A stretch of DNA of 39,363 nt from Acinetobacter sp. WU_MDCI_Axc73 (lineage in GTDB: Bacteria > Pseudomonadota > Gammaproteobacteria > Pseudomonadales > Moraxellaceae), in contig NZ_JAHPRO010000026.1 of NCBI RefSeq assembly GCF_025562455.1, forward strand, positions 1 through 39,363, given 5' to 3'. Position numbers and translations under genes: made by a program. This document shows positions 33,890 through 39,363 of the stretch, in pieces. The notes under the pieces are model-generated. The model ran no database searches, was not told the DNA's origin, and saw only the letters and a program-made list of their open reading frames with translations. How positions within the stretch are numbered: the first letter of the stretch is position 1; the number at the start of each line of letters is the position of its first letter.

Positions 33890-34519
33890 TTAAATATCAA
33901 AGAAAACCGTTTCATCTTCACCCTGAATACGGATGTCAAAACGGTATACGATTTCACCATCACGTTCTTCACGTTTGGCTACCAGTGTTTGACGACGGGT
34001 TGCCCATTCAATGCTATTCAATACTGGATCTTTGGCATTGGCTTCTGCTTCATCATCAAAATAAACGCGCGTGTTTAGTCCAATGTTGATGCCGCGTGCA
34101 AAAATAATCAGAGCAATATGCGGTGCCTGAGTTGAAACTTTACGACCTGGAACAGCGCCTGGCTTAATGGTATTGAAACTCCAAAAGCCTGTATTAAAAT
34201 CGGCACCTGTACGACCCCAGCCTAGAAAGGCTGAATCAGCTTCTTTAGCTTGGCTATCTGCCTGACTTGGATACACGCCGTTGGCATCTGCCTGCCAAAT
34301 TTCAACAAGAACATCGCGTAGTGGTAAACCTAGACCGTCAAATACCTGACCTTCTAAACGAATACGTTGACCTTGTGTATTTTCCTGCACAAGATTGTTA
34401 TCCAGATTATGTTCAAACACTTCAATATTGGCTTGTTTAGGTAGTAAACCAATATGTACGTATGGACCACCTGTTTGAGATGGGGTTTCTTTGAGTTCCT
34501 GAAAATTCCAACCATTCAT
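33890..34519 (-). CDS. pcaG: protocatechuate 3,4-dioxygenase, alpha subunit
   Basis: A 209-residue alpha subunit of the intradiol ring-cleavage enzyme that opens protocatechuate to 3-carboxy-cis,cis-muconate. It closely resembles the A. baylyi subunit from MNGWNFQELKETPSQTGGPY onward. Family blocks include RIRLEGQVFDGLGLPLRDVL, VEIWQADANGVYPSQ, WSFNTIKPG and HIALIIFARGINIGLNTRVY. The alpha subunit lacks the full set of iron ligands, which lie on PcaH. The ATG at 34519 has GGAG eight bases upstream and matches homologues; an ATG at 34537 overlapping the pcaH stop is less likely. Coupled to pcaH. Confidence 0.96.
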   Translation of the reverse strand: MNGWNFQELKETPSQTGGPYVHIGLLPKQANIEVFEHNLDNNLVQENTQGQRIRLEGQVFDGLGLPLRDVLVEIWQADANGVYPSQADSQAKEADSAFLGWGRTGADFNTGFWSFNTIKPGAVPGRKVSTQAPHIALIIFARGINIGLNTRVYFDDEAEANAKDPVLNSIEWATRRQTLVAKREERDGEIVYRFDIRIQGEDETVFFDI

Positions 34520-34536
34520 GTTATTTACTCCATCCA

Positions 34537-35274
<738 letters not shown>

Positions 35275-35298
35275 TTAAAAAGTAAAATCCTTAAACCG

Positions 35299-35703
35299 TT
35301 ACTGTTGACCGTCTTGGTCTGAGCCTATCCCTAGCTCCACAAAAACTTCTTCTGCCATATGCATGGCGGCATTTGCTGCGGGTAAGCCTGCGTAGAGTGA
35401 TGAATGAAGAAATAATTCCTTGAGTTCATCTTTGGTTACGCCATTGTTAAAACAAGCACGAATATGCATACGGAGTTCAGCTTCACGTCCTAGCGCAAGT
35501 AAAATACCCATCGTAACTAAACTACGTGTGTGACGCGGCAAGCCTGGACGAGACCAGACTTCGCCCCATGCATAACGGCTAATAAAATTTTGAAAATCTG
35601 AGTTGAAGTCATTCAGGTTCTCAAGTGAACGGTTGACATGCTTTTCACCTAGAACTTCAGAGCGGACCTCAAGCCCTTGTTTATAACGTTGTTCATCATT
35701 CAT
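35299..35703 (-). CDS. pcaC: 4-carboxymuconolactone decarboxylase
   Basis: A 134-residue CMD-family protein, the full length of stand-alone PcaC. It converts 4-carboxymuconolactone to 3-oxoadipate enol-lactone. Visible blocks are YAWGEVWSRPGLPRHTRSLV near 44-63 and the AhpD-like helix RACFNNGVTKDELKELFLHS, followed by AGLPAANAAMHMAEEVF. It is not fused to PcaD, unlike the PcaL fusions of actinobacteria. Placed between pcaK (16 bases upstream) and pcaH. Confidence 0.95.
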   Translation of the reverse strand: MNDEQRYKQGLEVRSEVLGEKHVNRSLENLNDFNSDFQNFISRYAWGEVWSRPGLPRHTRSLVTMGILLALGREAELRMHIRACFNNGVTKDELKELFLHSSLYAGLPAANAAMHMAEEVFVELGIGSDQDGQQ

Positions 35704-35718
35704 TAGAGAAATCTCACT

Positions 35719-37074
35719 TTATGTTGCATCAGTGTGTGCAACAACGGATTTAACAAAGATTGCAACAGCAGCAGCGGCAGCAGGAATAAATAACATGCTT
35801 AGGATCATGGTAAATGACCAATTATTTCCAAGTAAAACCGCGCCAATCCATGCGCCAAACACCGCACCAAAACGTCCAATACCTGACATCCATGCAACAC
35901 CAGTCGCACGACATTGGGTTGGGTAGAAACGAGCACTCAGTACAGGCATAGAAGATTGCGCGCCATTGACCGCAATACCAGCACAAAGAATAAATAGAGC
36001 AAGCAAGGTAGGATTAGATAAACTTTGACCTACAATTAAGGCAAAAATACCAGCAGCTAAATAAAAACCAGCGATGATACGATTTGGATTGAAACGATCC
36101 ATTGCCCAGCCAATAAACAATGCGCTAAGAACACCACCAAACTGGAACAAACCGCCAATAAATGCAGCACGCTCAAGTGATGCACCTGTTTCACGCATTA
36201 ACGTTGGCAACCAACTGGTCAACAAGTAAATAACAACCAGCCCCATGAAGTAAGTGACCCAAAGTAAAATCGTCCCTTTGACATACTTTGGCGAAAACAA
36301 CATGCCAAACACGCCCTTTTTATCACCAGCATTGGCTTTTTCTTCAGGTACATGAAATTCAGTTATGCCTTGTACTTGTTGTGGTGCAATGCGCGTCAAA
36401 ATCTGACGGACTTTTTCGTTATTACCGCCTTTTACAATTAAGAAGCGATAAGATTCAGGCAGAAAGAAAATCACCAGAAGCATTAGAATGAGAGGCGCCC
36501 AGCCACCTAATAAGAATAAGCTATGCCAACCATAGGCTGGAATCAACCAACTACTAATGAAGCCCCCCATTGCCATACCTAAGTTATAACCACAGAACAT
36601 GCAGGTCACTAAAAGTGAACGCACGCGTGTTGGGCAATATTCAGAAAATAGTGTGGTTGCATTAGGCATTGCAGCGCCAAGACCAATACCTGTCAAAAAG
36701 CGAAAAATTACTAAGCTATCCAGATTGGTTGAATAGGCACAAGCCAGCGTAAAACCACCAAAAATCAGCATGGAAACTGACAAAACGATTTTTCGACCAA
36801 AACGGTCGGCAGTTGGCCCAGAAACCAACGCACCGATAATCATCCCGCCCAATGCTGCACTCATCACAGGACCCAGTTGAGAGCGATCAACGCCCCAATC
36901 CTGTGCCAGTGCAGGTGCAATAAAACCCATTGCAGCAGTATCTATACCATCTACAAAAACAATGAGAAAACAAACAATTGCAATTAACCATTGATACTTA
37001 CTTAAAGGAGCATCATTGATCAGTGCCTGTGCATCTAAACTCGTTTTTGAAGTAGCGTAATCCTGAGACGCCAT
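35719..37074 (-). CDS. pcaK: 4-hydroxybenzoate / protocatechuate MFS transporter
   Basis: A 451-residue aromatic acid:H+ symporter of the AAHS family. Twelve hydrophobic segments are seen, with the conserved DGIDTAAMGFIAPALAQDWG in TM1 (the Asp-rich DGxD motif of AAHS members). Motif A-like SGPTADRFGRKIVLSVSML lies between TM2 and TM3, and the second-half equivalent GWAMDRFNPNRIIA follows TM8. The start is well defined: AAGGAGG five bases before the ATG. It imports 4-hydroxybenzoate and protocatechuate, supplying PobA and PcaHG, and would also recover protocatechuate made in the periplasm by QuiB/QuiC. Confidence 0.94.
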   Translation of the reverse strand: MASQDYATSKTSLDAQALINDAPLSKYQWLIAIVCFLIVFVDGIDTAAMGFIAPALAQDWGVDRSQLGPVMSAALGGMIIGALVSGPTADRFGRKIVLSVSMLIFGGFTLACAYSTNLDSLVIFRFLTGIGLGAAMPNATTLFSEYCPTRVRSLLVTCMFCGYNLGMAMGGFISSWLIPAYGWHSLFLLGGWAPLILMLLVIFFLPESYRFLIVKGGNNEKVRQILTRIAPQQVQGITEFHVPEEKANAGDKKGVFGMLFSPKYVKGTILLWVTYFMGLVVIYLLTSWLPTLMRETGASLERAAFIGGLFQFGGVLSALFIGWAMDRFNPNRIIAGFYLAAGIFALIVGQSLSNPTLLALFILCAGIAVNGAQSSMPVLSARFYPTQCRATGVAWMSGIGRFGAVFGAWIGAVLLGNNWSFTMILSMLFIPAAAAAVAIFVKSVVAHTDAT

Positions 37075-37115
37075 ATTTGCCTCCTTAAGGCCTAAAGTCC
37101 TTTTAAATGTCTAAT

Positions 37116-37916
37116 CTACTGAATAGACTTAATAAATTGACTGAAGACTTGAGTGAAGGCTTCAGGCTGTTCAATGTTTGAAAGATGAGAAGCTTCAATA
37201 ATATAAAGCTGACTTTCTTGGATATGCTGTTGCATAAACTCACCGTCTGCAACTGTGGTTATAGGATCAGCAGCTCCAGCAATAATCAAAGTTGGAATCG
37301 CAATTGATGCAATGTTTTCTCGAACATCTGCTGTCGCTAAAGCTCGGCATGCATTGGCATAACCTTGAGCGGGTGTATCGGCTAGACTCTGAATGGTTTG
37401 TTGTGCCAAGGCATTATTTTGATAATCAAATTTGTCACTAAACCAACGTGTATGCGTGGATGCGACCAAATCAGCTAAGCCTTTTTCCTCAACTGTATCA
37501 GCTCGCGCATTCCAGCCATCCTCAGTCCAAATTTTGGCAGCAGAATTCGCCACAGTAATACTATTAAAACGTTGAGATTGATAAATACCCAGCCAAAGTG
37601 CAGTCATACCGCCCATTGAAATACCGCAAAAATGTGCTTTTTCAATATTTAGGACATCTAAAATATCGATGACATCTTCGCCTAAATTTTGTAATGACGT
37701 ATTTTCTACCACATCACTTTGGCCATGACCACGTGTGTCATAAGTGACAACTTTATATTGGCTTTTTAAGGCTTCAATCTGTGGTTGCCACATGCCTTTA
37801 TCTGTACCTAGTGAGTTTGAAAATACGATTGCAGGCGCATTTTCAGGCCCATTTACCTGTACAGATAACTGTTTGCCTTGACGATTGGTAATCATGATGC
37901 TGATTTCTTCGCTCAC
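37116..37916 (-). CDS. pcaD: 3-oxoadipate enol-lactonase
   Basis: A 266-residue alpha/beta hydrolase that opens 3-oxoadipate enol-lactone to 3-oxoadipate. The nucleophile elbow GISMGG places Ser100. The acid is in IIAGAADPIT and the histidine in EASHLSNIEQPE. The oxyanion-hole region SNSLGTDKGMWQPQ is typical. The start is a GTG at 37916 that overlaps the pcaB stop codon by four bases (GTGA), implying translational coupling; an ATG eight codons in is the alternative. Confidence 0.94.
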   Translation of the reverse strand: MSEEISIMITNRQGKQLSVQVNGPENAPAIVFSNSLGTDKGMWQPQIEALKSQYKVVTYDTRGHGQSDVVENTSLQNLGEDVIDILDVLNIEKAHFCGISMGGMTALWLGIYQSQRFNSITVANSAAKIWTEDGWNARADTVEEKGLADLVASTHTRWFSDKFDYQNNALAQQTIQSLADTPAQGYANACRALATADVRENIASIAIPTLIIAGAADPITTVADGEFMQQHIQESQLYIIEASHLSNIEQPEAFTQVFSQFIKSIQ

Positions 37917-39268
37917 TTTGCCGCTCCTTTTGCTTCCTGCAAGACTGCATCGATCTGGTTTTGGATATTGCCCAAATACGACTCAGGTTTAAAAATCTCA
38001 TCAAGTTGTGAAGCATTAAAATATTGCGTCACTTCTTCAATGTTTGAAATTACATCTTTTAAATGGATGTGTTCTGCTACTGCTTTTTTACAAGCTGCTT
38101 CAACCACATGATGTGCATTAAGACGGCCTATATGATGTGCCAAAGCCATCATGACGGCTTCTGCCATAATGAGCCCATGGGTACATTCAATATTGCGATG
38201 CATATTGTCTGCATTGACTTGCATGCCTTGGAGTACATCCAAAGTACGTTCTAATGCACCCGCAGTCAGCTGAAAAATTTCTGGAAGCGCTAACCACTCT
38301 GCATGCCATCCCCCCAGACCACGCTCATGCTCTTGCACCATACTTTGATAAATACTCGACATGAGTGCTGGAACGCGATTTGCAGCAGCCAAAACCGATG
38401 CTGCTGCGACTGGGTTACGCTTATGCGGCATAGTTGATGAACCACCGCGGCCTTTGGCTGTTGGTTCAAACAGTTCTGCAATTTCAGTCTGCATCATGAG
38501 TGACCAGTCACGTGCCATTTTGCCGACACTGCCTGCAATCATGCCAACCACACTGGCGATTTCGACAATACGATCACGCTCACCATGCCAAGTACATGCC
38601 GTAGCATTGAGTTTTAATTGCTTCGCATAAGCAGCGACAACGGCTGTTCCTTGATCTTGTAAAGAAGCCAATGAACCAACCGCTCCACCTAACTGGGCAA
38701 CTAAAACACGTTGTTTCATCGCTTCAATACGATCTAAATCACGTTTAAAAGCTGAAGCCCAACGTGCCAATTTATGACCTAACGTTATTGGCAGTGCCTG
38801 TTGCAACCATGTGCGACCCATCATCACTTGATAACGATAAGTTTGTGCTTGAGACAAAGCGGTGTCATAACACTGCTGAACTTGATTTTGTACGATGACC
38901 AAAGCAGCACGACATTGCAAAATACATGCTGTGTCTAAAATATCCTGACTGGTTGCGCCCCAATGGACATAACGTGCAGCATCTTCATCTGCTTGTTTAA
39001 CGATAGCAGTCAACTGTTTTACAAAAGGAATAGCAATATTCCCTGCCAGACCTGTTGCCGTTGCCAAAGCATCAAAATCAATGTGTTCCAATGCTGTTTT
39101 TGCAGCACGTTCAATCACATCAGCAGCAGATTGAGGAATTACCCCAACCTGCGCCTGTGCTTGCGCCAGTGCAACTTCAGCTTCAACCATATATGACACT
39201 AAAGCACGATCACTGAAAATTTCAGTCACATCTTTTTGGTAAAACAAGCTGGCATATAACTGGCTCAT
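37913..39268 (-). CDS. pcaB: 3-carboxy-cis,cis-muconate cycloisomerase
   Basis: A 451-residue member of the fumarase/argininosuccinate lyase superfamily that lactonises 3-carboxy-cis,cis-muconate to 4-carboxymuconolactone. The superfamily signature GGSSTMPHKRNP is present at about 275-286. Supporting blocks are VHWGATSQDILDTACILQCR (101-120) and GRTWLQQALPITLGHKLARW. It is the first complete gene of the cluster in this window, following pcaF by 11 bases. Paralogy with aspA, also in this window, is at the superfamily level only. Confidence 0.95.
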   Translation of the reverse strand: MSQLYASLFYQKDVTEIFSDRALVSYMVEAEVALAQAQAQVGVIPQSAADVIERAAKTALEHIDFDALATATGLAGNIAIPFVKQLTAIVKQADEDAARYVHWGATSQDILDTACILQCRAALVIVQNQVQQCYDTALSQAQTYRYQVMMGRTWLQQALPITLGHKLARWASAFKRDLDRIEAMKQRVLVAQLGGAVGSLASLQDQGTAVVAAYAKQLKLNATACTWHGERDRIVEIASVVGMIAGSVGKMARDWSLMMQTEIAELFEPTAKGRGGSSTMPHKRNPVAAASVLAAANRVPALMSSIYQSMVQEHERGLGGWHAEWLALPEIFQLTAGALERTLDVLQGMQVNADNMHRNIECTHGLIMAEAVMMALAHHIGRLNAHHVVEAACKKAVAEHIHLKDVISNIEEVTQYFNASQLDEIFKPESYLGNIQNQIDAVLQEAKGAAK

Positions 39269-39279
39269 GATAACTTCCC

Positions 39280-39363
39280 TTAAACCCGTTCAATAATCAG
39301 CGCAATACCCTGACCCACACCAATACACATTGAACATAAGGCGTATTTGCCACCTGTCTGTTC
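39280..39363 (-). CDS. pcaF: 3-oxoadipyl-CoA thiolase, C-terminal end (partial)
   Basis: The last 27 codons and stop of a leftward gene cut by the window edge. The peptide GGKYALCSMCIGVGQGIALI followed by IERV is the standard C-terminus of beta-ketoadipyl-CoA thiolases, including the active-site cysteine in CIGVGQG. It precedes pcaB, as in the ADP1 order pcaI-J-F-B-D-K-C-H-G. Confidence 0.93.
   Translation of the reverse strand, partial: EQTGGKYALCSMCIGVGQGIALIIERV

Overview
The window is AT-rich chromosomal DNA that reads as Acinetobacter. Its right third carries the pca-qui-pob aromatic catabolism cluster in the order known from Acinetobacter baylyi ADP1: pcaF(partial)-pcaB-pcaD-pcaK-pcaC-pcaH-pcaG-quiB-quiC-quiX-quiA on the minus strand, then the divergent pobR/pobA pair. 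PcaH and PcaG agree closely with the ADP1 proteins as I remember them.

Layout. (1) About 0.2-3.8 kb: a TetR regulator, a possible diiron or haem-oxygenase-like protein, an M15-type lipoprotein peptidase and a quinone oxidoreductase. (2) About 3.9-18.6 kb: an iron-controlled envelope transport island. It holds an MFS exporter, a complete four-gene tripartite RND efflux system (one adaptor, two different RND permeases, one outer-membrane lipoprotein channel), a FecI-type ECF sigma factor, a FecR-type anti-sigma regulator, and a TonB-dependent receptor with an N-terminal signalling (STN) domain. Fur boxes lie before the MFS gene, the RND operon and the sigma gene. An identical 17-base promoter block precedes both the RND operon and the receptor gene and nothing else that I found. 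(3) About 18.6-24.1 kb: aspA with a divergent LysR gene, a MarR gene, a DUF1826-like gene and a Fic protein preceded by repeated TGAGCC(A/G)AAT elements. (4) About 24.1-25.2 kb: a short gene-poor stretch with a 28-bp XerC/XerD dif-like site, a roughly 50-bp direct repeat flanking a VF530-type gene, and a 15-bp-arm hairpin. (5) About 25.2 kb to the end: the pob, qui and pca genes.

How they work together. QuiA (PQQ-dependent, membrane-bound) oxidises quinate or shikimate at the periplasmic face. QuiB and QuiC both carry signal peptides and make protocatechuate in the periplasm, and QuiX is the likely entry porin. PobA makes protocatechuate from 4-hydroxybenzoate. PcaK imports aromatic acids. 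PcaHG, PcaB, PcaC, PcaD and PcaF take protocatechuate to central metabolism. In the iron island, Fur would release the sigma factor when iron is scarce. A ligand at the STN receptor would then activate that sigma factor through FecR, switching on the receptor gene and, judging by the shared promoter, the RND pump as well. No siderophore biosynthesis gene is present.

Most genes left of the dif-like site point right and most to its right point left, as expected where two replichores meet. The site may therefore be the chromosomal dif in the replication terminus.
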